Of a stretch of 64,000 bases of DNA, positions 1-12,752 are shown in pieces. Position 1 is the first letter of the stretch. Every line of letters begins with the position of its first letter. The DNA is taken from the NCBI GenBank assembly GCA_038373865.1, contig JAXGGA010002973.1:47042-111041 (forward strand), given 5' to 3'. This stretch comes from Uloborus plumipes (lineage: Eukaryota > Arthropoda > Arachnida > Araneae > Uloboridae). The notes under the pieces are model-generated. The model was not told where the DNA came from. It saw only the letters and a program-made list of their open reading frames with translations, and did no database searches. The position numbers and the translations under genes were made by a program.

Positions 1-417
1 GTTATTCAGAGGGGCTTTAGTTTAGACCCGTCAACTTTAATTTTAATGTTGAATATTGAGTGGATTTAATTAATTGATGATCTTCAATTGTAACACAGTT
101 ACCCCTTAAGACTCAAGTTCGCATGATGGGACTGAAATTTATTGCAGAAACTGAATGGAAAAAAATTAATCAATCCACCAGGGACGTCATTGCAAGTTTT
201 TCCAGGGGGGGGGGGGGGCAAAGGGTAAAAACACAATACAATTTCACCAGAAAACAACAAAAACCACGCCCACTTATATTTAAATACATTGATTTCTCTA
301 AGTCGGGGGGGGGCATTGACCCCCCCCCCCCCAAATGACGGGCCTGCAATCCACGCATAAAAAGATTTCATCACTTTGAAGGGAAAAAGAGTTGACCTAA
401 AAATTAGATTTTTCAAT
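1..417. other. Non-coding stretch with long poly(G) and poly(C) runs
   Basis: No gene is supported. Runs of 8 to 13 G or C occur near 206-218, 305-312 and 321-332. Short open frames across them translate to Gly or Pro strings and are composition artefacts. Homopolymer lengths here may be unreliable in any assembly. Confidence 0.6.
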
Positions 418-627
418 TAGGGGAGACTGGGGACGGTTGTGACAATTTTCATTTGCTCCCCCATAGATTCCTTAGTAATGCCTGTGAGCTGGTTTAAAGT
501 TGTTTTTATGTTAAAATGTACATTTGCCTGCGTATAAATACTAAAAATTTCTCTCTAAGTACAATAGTTAACTCACAGGACCAATTAAACAAAAAAGGAA
601 AAAATATTTTTGGAAAAAAAAAAATAG

Positions 628-2029
628 AACCGACTTCAGTTGGAAATTGCTCTAAAAAGTAAAAAATAATGTTTTACTTTGAACACCAGTCGAACTACTG
701 TAGAAAGTAAGGTTCTGAAGGCGGTCGCATCAAATCGATAGGTAAAAGATATCTGTACCATATTTCGCAACATCTTATCCAGAGAAAACCATTGAAAAAT
801 TAACAAAGGCAGAATTTTCTGTACCTATGACCACGATTGTGTGGTAATCCATGACCTGAATCCATAAAATTCCTACTTCGCTAGTTTCGGAGATTGTAGA
901 CGCGTATGAATCTATCACTATATGTTTTAGCGCCGATTAAAACTTAGGTTTAGAAATGTAGCTCCCCGGCTATGGTGTCAAGAAAAAACATTCGATTGGT
1001 GACTGTGGACAGCCCTGTCAACTAAAAGTCTGCCTTACTCTTTTTGGTGGTTTTTCAAAAAATATCTTCAATTTCATGCCCTATAGAGTAGCATGCTCAC
1101 GTTAGGACAATCAAAATGATAGTTAAAGAAACCATGTTAGCTGTTCTACAAACAAATTCTTGCAGTAATGTTTACTCGATCTCAATCCCATCAGGAACTT
1201 CAACCCGGATCGCGTATTACACCACTTGACATCGGGTCGCTCTCTGCAGTAAGGATTTACTGATAGCACCATATTTGTCATTAGAGTAAAACTGCAATTT
1301 GAGTTGTACGCTTTCTTGGAAGTTTGAACGTAATGCCAGGGTATAAACTTAGCAGAATTTTTTAGAAAGGTTACAAGAATTAACATAATTGACTTTGTGT
1401 AGATAATTCTTGAACAAAATAATATAATTGCGCAAAGTCACAAAAGCCCATTTCTTGCCAGAAACTCGATAACACACGCTTCCCACAAAATGGCGCCAAA
1501 CGTCCAGAAGAAAATTCGACATGCATCGAGGGACCCTCATTGCCAATTTATTGGCAAGATCCTGACAGAAACTGTCATTGATGGACCATAAAAAAATACG
1601 GGGTCAGATTCCCATGCCAGGTATGGACCTGCATAAGGACATTGCAAGCATTAATCATTCAAACCATGAAGAGGGGGCGGATGGGCAAAGGTATACTATT
1701 GACCAGACCTTGACGCGATCTCATTCACCTCAGGACCCTTCAAACTGACGCGCAAAACACTTGACCATCGGGCCGCTCATTGAGTTACGGATTTACAATA
1801 ACACATATTGTTTTAAATGACCATGAAATGTTAGTTTTTCGATCATAACTTTTTTTCTAGTGAACAAATATCGTCATATGAGTACATGGTACCTAAGTTA
1901 CACCATCTTCTATCGATTAAACAAAAAATCGTTCAAATCGTTTCAGTAGATCAGATGTTATGTGCGAATAAACAAAAAAAAAAAGTATACGCTTTGAATT
2001 GAGAACCTCCTCCTTTTTTGAAGTCGGTT
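628..2029. mobile_element. Probable nested element with AACCGACTTC ends
   Basis: Seen: AACCGACTTC at 628-637 and its exact complement GAAGTCGGTT at 2020-2029. The right end, read on the minus strand, continues as a GGAGGAGGTTCTCAATTC stretch that I recall from arthropod repeats; that recollection is not checked. Flanks are A-rich, so a duplication cannot be called with certainty. The interior contains a diverged direct repeat. Confidence 0.45.
1178..1830. repeat. Diverged direct repeat of about 110 bp, two copies
   Basis: About 1178-1290 and 1719-1830 align by eye. Both read GATCTCA, then CATCRGG or CTCAGGA, then CTTGACATCGGG or CTTGACCATCGGG, then GGATTTAC, then CATATT. The copies are about 541 bp apart inside the AACCGACTTC element. 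They could be a decayed internal duplication; no protein is recognised in either strand. Confidence 0.45.
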
Positions 2030-2457
2030 AAAAATCACAACCGACCCCACGCCAGGGGCGGTTGTGACAGTGCTTGGGGTCGGCTGTGACAAGTTCAAAA
2101 ATACAGCAAAACAGTCTAGATTTAAAATAGCCTACATAAAAAGTAATCACTGCTATTTCACTATTAAGGTTCACTGCTAACGGGAGAAAACTTTAATTCT
2201 TCTATCTTTACCCATTCAACAGGAATTACTGAAAGAAATCGAACAAAAAAACTTAATTTTGACTGTTAAAAAGTAACCAACCCCTGTGCTAGCGTTAATG
2301 TCGCTCGATGTCTACCGCAATGCTTTGACACACATTCAGACAAACATGCTGATACTCTCTCTCTCTCTCTTTGCTTCAACCAGGTATTAATTATGGTTTA
2401 GCTAATATGACGACTGCCACAACCGCCCCGTGTCACAACCGTCCCCAGTCTCCCCTA

Positions 2458-4279
2458 CTAGTTAGAGGCCGGTAAACTCTTTGAGCGAAAATGATGTTTG
2501 AGAGATCAAAAAGGATTTGAAACAAGCCATTGTTTTCAAGGATAGGAATTGCTTTATCCGACCAAAGCTTCTAGATGGAAAACACCTTCTAATGTTTAAT
2601 TTCCTTTTTTTGTCATGGCGTTGTTGATATTAGATTAATTAGTACGTTTATAAAAAAAAGTGACTAGTGAGCTAAAAGGGTTCAGCTGGCCACTAAATTA
2701 TAATTGAAAAGCGGAATTTTTAGGTCTACTCTTTTCCCCTTTAAATTCCTTGAAATAATTTTTCAAACGAATTTTGGAGCATTTTGATTTAGTGTTTGTG
2801 ATTTATGATCTTATCTGTTAAAACTTCTTTTATTTTTTCTTTTCTTTTCCAAGCAGTTTGGGGGGGGGGGGTGAAAATAAAATGTATTTACGAAAAATAA
2901 ATATCTAAATAAAAGCGAATGCACTCGCGAACCACACGTCACTAAGCGGCGGATCGCAGGTTATGCATCCTTTTTCTGTATGTAAGATTATAAATGATGC
3001 AAATCTAATAATGCTATGAAGTAAAAAAGGACAGTTCTTAATTATTTAGAAATTTAATGTTACTGCATTCAAGTTTAACTACTTGTATTAAAATAGTTTA
3101 TTTTCAACTGACAGGAAAGCTTTGAAGCAAGCTAATAATTGCTCTTCAATTAATTTAAAAATTATTATATCTTAAGTTTGGATATCTCGACAATAGTTTC
3201 GGAGGGGTTCTTCTTCTTTGTACCCACAAAGACAATACAAAGTAATTGTAATAATACAATTGCATATCAAAATATTTGTGGGTCAGTTCTAAGTAGAGAA
3301 ACTAAAGCGCAAAGTAAAACTCAATGACTGTACTGAGTATATTAGATCAATGAACTTTACTTATAATAACTAATATCATGCTAATAACCATTTATAGGCA
3401 GCAAAGGGACAAATAAAAACTAAATTGCAAAATTGACAAAAATATAACTTTCTTATTTATATAACTGCGACAAAACTTTGCTTAATTACTATTTGAGAAA
3501 AAGGCAGAATTAGAGTATTTCTGAAAGTAAATTAAATAGGGATAACCTCAATAGGACCGAAATGCCCATTCATTTTCACAAATCAAATAAAGTCAAATTA
3601 CTTCCAGAGAATTAAAATGAAGCCAAGATAAATTAGCTGAACCGAACAGAAATTAAGCATGCTACTGCAATTCTCACTGACACTTTAATTTGGTTGTCCC
3701 ATTTGATTCGAAGTAGTGAACATCTCTCAACTTATCCAATCAGAAAGATGACAGGAACTCGTGTTTGAGAGTTAGGACAGTGTTATGATTATGTGTAATT
3801 AATGAATGAACTTTTACTTTTCATTCTATCAATGTCCTCTTAAATGGAAAAATATATGTTATTTCTCTTCCCTTTTTTTATCTTTCGTGCAATTTTTATG
3901 TTACACCTTTTGAGTAAAAAAAAAAAGTAAATTGGATACTTTAACGTGCAATTGCATTTAAAACAAAGGAATGAGTTAAATTTATTAATGACAAGCAAAA
4001 TTTAACAGGCATGATATACGAACATTGTGAGTTGACAAATTATTTAAAATTAATATTTATATTAAGCATTAGAAAATGAGAGTTTAGTCCCAATTACGTC
4101 TTCGCACGTATTGTTATTTTGATGCAGTTTTACTAGCTTGGATTTTCGCTTTTCAAATAAACGGTGGAGAAAGTCGAAGTAGTTCCTTTGTTATTTATCA
4201 CCTCTACTAAGAAAGATATTGCACTATCACTATCTTCAAATTAGACTGATCCCAGCGGCTTATTCAAGGAAGGAATACA
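2458..4279. other. AT-rich stretch with no recognised gene
   Basis: I see no coding region, RNA gene or paired terminal repeats. A 10- to 11-base poly(G) run lies near 2861. The sequence looks like ordinary AT-rich intergenic or intronic DNA. Confidence 0.5.
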
Positions 4280-5233
4280 CTACACACTAGGGTGGTTCAT
4301 AAACCTATGGCAAAAAAAAAAATTGTCCTAGAGGTCACGGCGGTGGCTCATTTTTTTACCTTTATCCACCCTAATATACTGCCAAAATTTCAACCTCCTA
4401 CTTAAATAAAGAGACGGTGCTCAAAGCTCAAATAGTTCTCCAGTTTTTGTCAATTTCAAGCGTTTTTCGGTTGAGCAGCAGAAAAAAATTCCGGATGTTT
4501 TGCTATCCTTCTTGCTGATTCTTATGTTCAATGATCCCCAGAATCCTAATATGGCCACCCTTTTACCCCATTGCCTCCCACTTTTCGAAAATAGCGCCCC
4601 CCTCCCCTCCTATTTTCATCAGATTTCGACAATTTCATAGATATTATTTGGAGGGAAAGGAAGCATTATATAATATACCATTAAAACATTCTTTTATAGG
4701 GCTAGAGAGGTGAAAAGTTCAAAATAATAAACAATTTTCACAAGTTAGGAGACTCATGGGGGCATTTTCCCCTCCCCTCCATTATTTAACATATCATCAA
4801 CAACTCATTTTTTCCAGCTTCAAAATTTTACACTTACTTTTTGGTGCAACACAATAATATTGGACTGCCATTTATGACTCAAACGTTCAAAATTTTTTTC
4901 AAGTTGTCAAATTTTGTTTAATACCTTGGAAACATCGCATGTTACATATGAGTCGCACCGCATATTTCCTCCAGTAAAGAACCTTTCAGTATTATTTATA
5001 TTCATTCTAGTTATATTCGAGCGATTACCGTGAAGGGGGAAACATAGATCATATTTGGATTCAGTGAGGCATTTTACATAAGAAACAGCAAGAATAGGGT
5101 CAGATACATTTGAAGCTCATTTTGTGCCGAGCAGTGTTATTATACTGAAATTTGCTAGAAGTTTTTAATTAAAGTCAAAATATTTAAACTTCTTGCTGTG
5201 CAATTCAACTTTCTATGTTTATTTATACACAGT

Positions 5234-5275
5234 TTTTTTTTTTTTTTTTTTTTGAGAGAGAGAGAGAGCGAGAGA
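5234..5275. repeat. Poly(T) run followed by (GA)n
   Basis: About 20 T residues run directly into GAGAGAGAGAGAG. A simple repeat inside the outer hAT-like element; the short frame across it is an artefact. Confidence 0.8.
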
Positions 5276-6545
5276 CTTTTAGTACTGAATATTTTATTGT
5301 CTCAGCAAGGATAAATACTCAATTTTCTTCAACATCAGGTAAAAAAAAAAACTGCTTATTGTCCTCATTATTGAAAAAAATTCTGTTTAATTCTTGAATT
5401 ATTTGAACATTTTCCTCAGCAATGATATTCACCATTATTTATTTATTTTAATGTTTTCTTTTAATTATGTGATTGATATTATATTTGTATTCGTTGGGGC
5501 GTAGGACGAAGAATGTTAGAAAATGATCTCTAATATTCATGTTTGAAAAAAATCCAATTGTTCTGTACTACACTTGTTATATATCACATCTTTATTCTTG
5601 TAATAACTTGCTTTTCTTTCAACTAGAATTTGATACGAAACACTTAGTCAAACTAATTAATTCACCAGAAATGTGTCACAAGTACTTTAATAAAACTTTC
5701 CTAGTTGCTATTTCAATTTCCAGGTCGTTCATATCTTATAAGGCTTTTACCAAGTTCAGATATTCCCAGAAGTTTTAATTGCAAATGGAGCATCTATTAA
5801 TGTTTAATATATTTGTTTTACTATACAAAAACGCACTGAAACTGTAGAAAGTGTTGTACCTAGGTTTTTTTTTCTCTCATGATTAAATGAAAAATTTCTT
5901 TCTTATAAAGGAACATAAATATTTTGAGTCATATAAGATACTGGATTTTCTCAGATAGGCTCCCTAATTGACTAATAATAATTCAACTATCCCTTTATAA
6001 TCAGCAAGAGTGATCATAGATTTATATATAGATTTATAAAAAGTTTACAGTTGAAGTTTCAAACTTGTTAAAGTATTTTTTAAGTTCTATGTGCAACATT
6101 CTTCTTCTTCTTTTTTTTTTTTTTTTTTTTGTTTAATTCTTTGCCAAACATTTTTTCGCTTTGAAGTTATTAAAAAGAATAGAACTTGTGAGGAATATGA
6201 TGGCCAAAGTAAGCATGAAGTAAATATCTTTTCCGAAATTTCAGATTAGTTCTATGCCAGAATAGCTAGAATAGTGTATTTTGTGCAATTAGTCTTTATA
6301 ATTTCATTCATTCTTCTTGTGATACTATTAGCACAATTAGTTTAAAACTTTAAATCTTGCAATTTTTTTCTCTGCATCCCACTACTTCAAAAACATAAAA
6401 AACATTTTGCACAGCTCTTCGACAACTCTATTTTGGCAAGAGTAAGTTTTGAAAATCATAGCACAACATGTAGACAAGTACTGCAATCTACATTGTATGC
6501 TGCGATCTACTAAATAATCGATTGTATCAAAGGTGTTGCTATATA

Positions 6546-7196
6546 CAGGGTGTCCACTCCAATCGTGGACCAATAGTTAATTTCTAAACCGTTAGAGATA
6601 CGCATATAGTTTATTTAGGAAAAAATCTCCAAATTATGAAAGGAATTTTGGGTCTATTCAATGTTTTTCAAAAAATCAAATTTTGAAAGAGTTACGAAAT
6701 TTAAATTTTTATACAGTCCCCCAGTCCTATCAATCATATTTAGTAAAACATTCTTGACACTGTAACGTTTAATACTAAAAAAAATCACTCTTCTAACACA
6801 AAAATTGACCGAGTTATGACGTTTTGAAAAATCAAGATTTTGAAGGATTTCGCATACGGTCCCTTTCGCGATCTCTCGATGACGTCATGAAATAATGCAA
6901 AATCTTGATTTTTTAAAACGTCATAACCCGGTCAATTTTTGTGGGTAGAACAGTGATTTTTTTTTAGTTTTAAACGTTACAGTGTCAAGAATGTTTTACT
7001 AAATATGATTGATACGACTGGGGGGCTGTATAAAAATTTAAATTTCGTAACTCTTTCAAAATTTGATTTTTTGAAAAACATTGAATAGACCCAAAATTCC
7101 TTTCACAATTTGGAGATTTTTTCCTAAATAAACTGTATGCGTATCTCTAACGGTTTAGAAATTAGCTATTGGTCCACGATTGGAGTGGACACCCTG
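6546..7196. mobile_element. TA-flanked foldback element, about 300-bp arms
   Basis: Seen: CAGGGTGTCCACTCC at 6546 and its complement GGAGTGGACACCCTG ending at 7196, flanked by TA at 6544-6545 and 7197-7198. The arms (about 6546-6843 and 6900-7196) are near-perfect inverted copies, leaving a spacer of about 56 bp that contains the palindrome ATGACGTCAT. There is no coding capacity. TA duplication suggests a Tc1/mariner-type MITE (inference). Confidence 0.82.
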
Positions 7197-8140
7197 TAGA
7201 TCAGGAGTGGCCAACCTTTTTAGGGAGAGTGCCACTATCTGGAGAGAAAAAGCTCAGCGTGCCACATTGTATTTTTCCAACAAACTGATTTTTTTTTTAT
7301 TTTTTTTAAAGTTAAAAGTAGATTTTATGTTGGCTGACTTTGTAATTCTTACTCAATGAAACATTTTTTCTCTAAAATCTGAGTAATTTAAATCTAAATG
7401 ATAATAAAGCTAAAACAAGTCCGAACTTAAGAGTTATCATTAGTAAACACTTTTATAGGTTCTGTAAGTTGGCTTATGCTTAAAATAGAATCAAATAACA
7501 TCAAACCAACTATTCTAAAAGTTAAACAGTCTGCACTCAATCTGGTTTATGAGTCTGTATCTTTTTTACCAAGTCATTTATTTTTGGATTAGTTTTTGAG
7601 AATCCTACGAAGTTTAAGTGCTTTAAGTGCTATCAATTAATATTCAACGGTATTTCAATTTTTCTGCATTCATAGCAGAAAATATTTCTTTAGAAGCGTT
7701 TGTAACCAAATCTACAACAGCATCAGACGGCTAAAGTGTGTAAATGTGAAAAAAACTTTGTTGTTACAAATGCCCAAATTTCTTCACAGTGTGGGTGATT
7801 TTTTGTTGAAGTAAGCTCTTATGTTTGATTACCAATGCAAAAGATCAGTAATTCCGATTTGGATTTCAGAATGGTAACAAGTAGTATCTTACAGAGAAAT
7901 AAACAAAGAATTAGAAAAGATCAGCATTTTTTTATGATCCTGAAAATTATCAAACCGAACACTGAATGAATACTTAAAATAATGTGTAAAATTTTCTCCA
8001 TATATCATTAGAAAATTATTAAATTTCGGTTTATACTTTCAGCATTCATTTTTAATGTTTTATTCTTTTTTCTCCAAAGCAGAGAAAGAAACTGAAGTTT
8101 CATCATAAAAGAATGTAGATGGCCTCTACTGGTTTAGGAA

Positions 8141-8142
8141 AT

Positions 8143-8174
<32 letters not shown>
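8141..8174 (+). repeat. Poly(T) run of about 30 bases
   Basis: A homopolymer T tract inside the nested hAT element. The reading frame across it consists mostly of Phe and is not a gene. Confidence 0.8.
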
Positions 8175-8175
<1 letters not shown>

Positions 8176-9164
8176 TGCTATCTTAAATTTAAATTACTTA
8201 AACGCAGGATATTAAGAGATGACATAGCTAAACTAAGTAGCTTTCTAAGTAGCAGGGGTCCTCATTGCTCTCCTTCCAGATATTTTGAAAACGCACTCCC
8301 TAAAATTCTAAAATCTTATGACTATTTTTAATTTGGATAGCTATTGCACATTTTAATGAAAGAGTAACTTGCCATACTCTCCTCTTTCTCCTGGGAAAAG
8401 TTCACAAAACATTCAGAGCTCTAATTCGTAGTTTGTTAATACAGTTAACTCTACAGGGTCACCAACAGAGAAAAGTCTCATTCCTTGGCAAAGAACTTGT
8501 GATAGATAATTCGATGACACTTTTGAAGTTTTTTTCCAAAATTATTTTCAAGTCATGTAACAAAAACAATTTAAGGGTCTTCATTTGTGCAACCATACCG
8601 AATTTTGTCCAATCTGGTTTCTTAATTTTAGTTGCAGAGTTTTTTTTTTTTTTTTAAATTTCATCACCCGTAGCTGAAACTGTTGCAGATCAAGAATCCA
8701 TTCTGCAGCATCGACAGGGCGCCCCGAACCAAAATTTTTGGGAGAGAGAAAATTATTAATTTGCCGAATGAAGCTCCAATTTTATTGAATGATAAAATAC
8801 ACTGCGATGCAAAAGTTTAGACAAAATGCAAATATGTGAATAAAAAGAAAACTATTCAACGAAATGCTTTCAAATTTCTACTGCAGGTACACAATATGGT
8901 CCCAAATACGTGTCTGGAGTTCTTATAACTATAACTGGAATCAAATTTTGGATATTACAAAAGACATGTTTTTACATTGTTGCAAAAGTTTAGACAATAG
9001 TCAGATTTTATGCAAATATCCCTTGAAATGTGATTGGTGGAGGAAATGCGGCACTGTATTATTCATTTATAAAGTGCAGAGATTGCTGAATAAATAATCA
9101 AAATCTCAAAAGCTCTTTAGTTCTCGTGTAAAGAAGATGAGAAAGTTTGGAAGCCGAAATTTGA

Positions 9165-9960
9165 AAATGAACCTACTTTATTAATTTTTTGTCTTTTAAA
9201 TCGGCTCTAGTATGGTAGTACATTGTTTTTTACTTTGTGGAGAGCAAATTCAGACATGCGTATCGATCAAAAAGTCCAAGCAAAATTATATTTCTTAAGG
9301 ATGAAGGAATTGAAAAAACGGTTCAGACTGACGATTCGTCCCTTAATCCTACAAAACTTCAACTTGTGTCAAAAACAGTACTTGACAGCATAAGTAGATG
9401 AACAACTGAATCGGAATGCATAAAAAAACAAAGAATTGTGCCTGAGCCTTTACGGACAGAGTGTCTCAAATAAGCCAGATTTTAATGTGAAAAGCAGCAT
9501 ATGTATCATCGTGACTAAAAAATGAATGGTACTTTTTTTTATAAAAATTATTAAAATTGGGATGGCCCAGATGGATTATAATTCTTTTCGTGGGACTTAA
9601 GAAATATCCAATGATCATATGCTGTGCTGCTTTTACCAATAAAATCTGGCTTATTTGGGACACTCTGTGTGAAAAGGCTCAAGCACAATTCTTTGTTTTT
9701 TTTATGCATTCCGATTCAGTTGTTCATCTACTTATGCTGCCACGTGCTGTTTTTGACCCCAGTTGAAGTTTTGTAGGATTAAGGGGCGACTCGTCAGTCT
9801 GAGCCGTTTTTTCAATTCCTTCATCCTTAAGAAATATAATTTTTCTTGGACTTTTTGATCGATACGCATGTCTGAATTTGCTCTCCGCAAAGTAAAAAAC
9901 AATGCACTACCATACTAGAGCCGATTTAAAAGACAAAAAAATAATAAAGTAGGTTCATTT
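9165..9960. repeat. Long imperfect inverted repeat inside the nested hAT
   Basis: Arms of about 345 bp (9165-9508 and about 9612-9960) are inverted copies, for example GGCTCTAGTATGGTAGT at about 9202 and its near-complement at about 9907. A short AT-rich spacer separates them. I find no obvious target duplication, so it may be a separate foldback insertion or an internal inverted duplication of the host hAT. Confidence 0.7.
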
Positions 9961-10412
9961 ATCAGTTTAAGGGTTTTAGTTTTTATCAATATTTTGGAAA
10001 TCGACATTTTTTCCTCCATTTTGGATTTTTCTTCAAAAAGTCTTCGCGTGCCACTGTTACTGCTCTGCCGTGCCACATTGTGGCACGCGTGCCGCGGGTT
10101 GGCCACCACTGCTGTAGATTCAAACGATTAAGAAACTTTCCAATTGTTTGAACTAATATTTATGCGTTGAAAAATGAGAATAATTGAAAAAAAAAAATAA
10201 CTTCCAAGAAAATGGTCTCTTTAGGCTGAAAAGCTAAAAAATTGTGAAAATCACGAAAAAGCGTAAAAATGAAGGGGGTTTGAGCACCATCTTCCATTAA
10301 GAGTAGAGAGCTGAAATTTTAGGGGAGTTATCTTATACATAAATGTAAAAAAAGTAGGGTGCGCCTTGGCCCGTAGCAAAAAAAAATTTTTTTGAACCAC
10401 CTTACTACACAC

Positions 10413-10920
10413 CTTCAGATTGTTTCTGTACAATTGTGTTGCAATGCCTCGTGTAAAAACTTTCCTTTGTTGAAATATTTTGTATTTTGTTTGTGCTTTC
10501 TGTGGATGTATTTCTTACTGTAGATCATACCAATGATCTCGTTCCTTTTTTGTTGAAGTGTAACAACAAGGCAGCTGTAAGCTATTTAAAGATGCTGGTT
10601 CTTTTTAATGGCCTTACGCATAATGATTATCACTATGCATATCACTATCATTATTTATAAAGCTTGTTTTTGAAAACAATTAATTTGCATCTGAATGAGC
10701 GTTTAATCTTAAATGTAAAGCTTCTAAAGTCTCACCGAAATCAATAAAATCCTTCATTACAGATAACTTTTTTAAGCTATATTCAGGGTTGCCAAATTTA
10801 AAAGTTGAGAAAACGGATAGGCTACTAGCTGCATTACTAGGGGTTGTAATGGTACCAGCGGCAATGGTAGGGGGCTCAAAGCGACAACGATTCCGTGGTG
10901 ACTATTGTGTAGTTAGTAAG
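10413..10920. other. Unassigned stretch between elements
   Basis: No gene is seen. The text CAGGGTTGCCAAATTT near 10785 resembles a transposon end, but no partner end was found. Confidence 0.4.
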
Positions 10921-10922
10921 TA

Positions 10923-12334
10923 ACTAGGCGTTAGATTCCGTCATTTTCCGCGTAGTTCTGCCATATCTCATAGATGGCAGCACGAGTGAATTCCAAAATT
11001 TTTAAATGCGATTTTTACAGAATTTACGAAAAGAATATAGATTGACATTGTGTATGAACTATTTCTGGAATACAAAAGTGGTCAATTAAAAAACAAGGCT
11101 CCTGACAAGTTAGTTTCGAGATTTTTAAAAGTAATAACACAAATAACGGGATTAAGGAAATTCAGGATTAAGGAGATTAAGGAAATTGAAAACTAACTTC
11201 AAAACAACGTTTTGAAAATGGATGAAAATTTTTGAACTTGGTTTTTACTTATTCACTTATTTTTTCGGTACACAAAGAAAATACATGCATACATAAAAAC
11301 AAAAGGAATTTTAGTTTATATTGTTCATAAGAATAGTGACACATAAACAAATTAATTTTTATTTTTTTAAGGTGATTGCGAAATCAACGACAAAAATATG
11401 GATTGAAACTCTGTTGTAACTGTTTTTCGAACACGAAAGGGGTCAAATTCATAAATAAATCTTTTAATGTTCATTGCTTTTCCTGAGAGGAGAGGGCAGG
11501 ATTAAAACTATTAAAATTTGATTACACTACAAGTTAGATTTGAGATTTTAATTAGAAAAATCTAAGGCCTAGTCTCCCTTACCGCTGAAAACAGCAAAAT
11601 TTGGATCTGAAGTGTTATTTCATTAATTACACCCATTTTGAAGTCCAAAAATTATCTTTACAATTTTATGTCATATTTTTAAAAGTTATTTGTGTAATTT
11701 CTAATTAAAATCTCAAATCTAACTTGTAGTGTTATCAAATTTTAATAGTTTTAATCCTGCCCTCTCCTCTCAGGAAAAGCAATGAACATTAAAAGATTTA
11801 TTTATGAATTTGACCCCTTTCGTGTTCGAAAAACAGTTACAACAGAGTTTCAATCCATATTTTTGTCGTTGATTTCGCAATCACCTTAAAAAAAAATAAA
11901 AATTAATTTGTTTATGTGTCACTATTCTTATGAACAATATAAACTAAAATTCCTTTTGTTTTTATGTATGCATGTATTTTCTTTGTGTGCCGAAAAATAA
12001 GTGAATAAGTAAAAACCAAGTTCAAAAATTTTCATCCATTTTCAAAACGTTGTTGTGAAGTTAGTTTTCAATTTCCTTAATCTCCTTAATCCTTAATTTC
12101 CTTAATCCCGTTATTTGTGTTATTACTTTTAAAAATCTCGAAACTAACTTGTCAGGAGCCTTGTTTTTTAATTGACCACTTTTGTATTCCAGAAATAGTT
12201 CATACACAATGTCAATCTATATTCTTTTCGTAAATTCTGTAAAAATCGCATTTAAAAATTTTGGAATTCACTCGTGCTGCCATCTATGAGATATGGCAGA
12301 ACTACGCGGAAAATGACGGAATCTAACGCCTAGT
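10923..12334. mobile_element. 1.4-kb foldback element with about 640-bp arms
   Basis: Seen: ACTAGGCGTTAGATTCCG starting at 10923 and its complement ending at 12334, bordered by TA (10921-10922, 12335-12336). The arms (10923 to about 11561 and about 11697-12334) differ at only a few positions, separated by a spacer of about 135 bp. Part of each arm is a run of imperfect GATTAAGGA units. No protein is encoded. The superfamily is unassigned; the TA duplication is suggestive only. Confidence 0.82.
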
Positions 12335-12501
12335 TATGAACTAGTGCAATAGAAAGAAATTGCACAGGATATATTTTTATTAAAAAAAACATGCTCATTA
12401 AATTAACAGTTCCTTAAAGGTTTATGTCTGTCATAAAACGCATAGATGCGTAACCATTTTCAACATATAGCCAGCCACAAATAATTAAGTATTAATTAAC
12501 T

Positions 12502-12748
12502 GGATGGTGTTATGCAAAAAGGAGTTAACCCACAAAACATAAAAAAATGAGTTATTCAACTGTGATGGTAAAATATGTTGCTTTCTACATTACGCAAAAA
12601 TATTTAAGCCCTATCAGCATTTCATGGTAACATATCATTGGTATATTGATATAGAGCTCTATGCTTTTTGCCAGAGTTTGTTGACTTTAAAGCCCACTAT
12701 CTCAAAATCAGATTTTGTGGGTTAACTCCTTTTTGCATAACACCATCC
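12502..12748. mobile_element. 247-bp MITE with long perfect ends
   Basis: Seen: inverted ends beginning GGATGGTGTTATGCAAAAAG (12502) and continuing through GGAGTTAACCCACAAA, matched by the complement ending at 12748. AACT occurs on both sides (12498-12501, 12749-12752), a possible 4-bp target duplication. The interior is AT-rich and non-coding. Confidence 0.75.
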
Positions 12749-12752
12749 AACT

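Larger units (their letters stand above)
420..2455. mobile_element. Non-autonomous DNA transposon, TA target duplication
   Basis: Seen: inverted ends GGGGAGACTGGGGACGG at 420 and its complement ending at 2455, about 25 bp long, each bordered by TA (418-419 and 2456-2457). Inside the ends, the motif CGGTTGTGACA or its complement recurs near 433, 2038, 2058, 2083 and 2431, like subterminal transposase-binding repeats. No transposase can be read inside. TA duplication fits Tc1/mariner-like insertion, but the superfamily is not proven. A second element (628-2029) appears nested within it. Confidence 0.7.
7202..10111. mobile_element. Nested hAT element, TSD ctgtagat
   Basis: Seen: exact 8-bp direct repeats ctgtagat at 7194-7201 and 10112-10119 flank ends CAGGAGTGGCCAACC (7202) and GGTTGGCCACCACTG (ends 10111). 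GTGCCAC or GTGGCAC boxes follow inside both ends. CAGNRGTGGCCAACC-type ends and the nTnnnnAn duplication are typical of Charlie-like hAT elements (established). No open transposase remains. The left duplication uses the last 3 bp and the TA of the foldback at 6546-7196, so this insertion came later. Two copies of GCAAAAGTTTAGACAA (near 8810 and 8980) and a long inverted repeat (9165-9960) lie inside. Confidence 0.85.
4288..10404. mobile_element. Outer hAT-like element, TSD ctacacac
   Basis: Seen: the 8-bp direct repeat ctacacac at 4280-4287 and 10405-10412 exactly flanks inverted ends TAGGGTGGTTCA (4288) and TGAACCACCTTA (ends 10404). Imperfect similarity between the ends continues for about 180 bp and includes GGTGCTCAAA. 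The 8-bp duplication with T at position 2 and A at position 7 is the hAT pattern (established). The 6.1-kb span includes two later insertions, 6546-7196 and 7202-10111; without them about 2.5 kb remains, with no readable transposase. It is therefore a decayed or non-autonomous copy. Confidence 0.78.
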
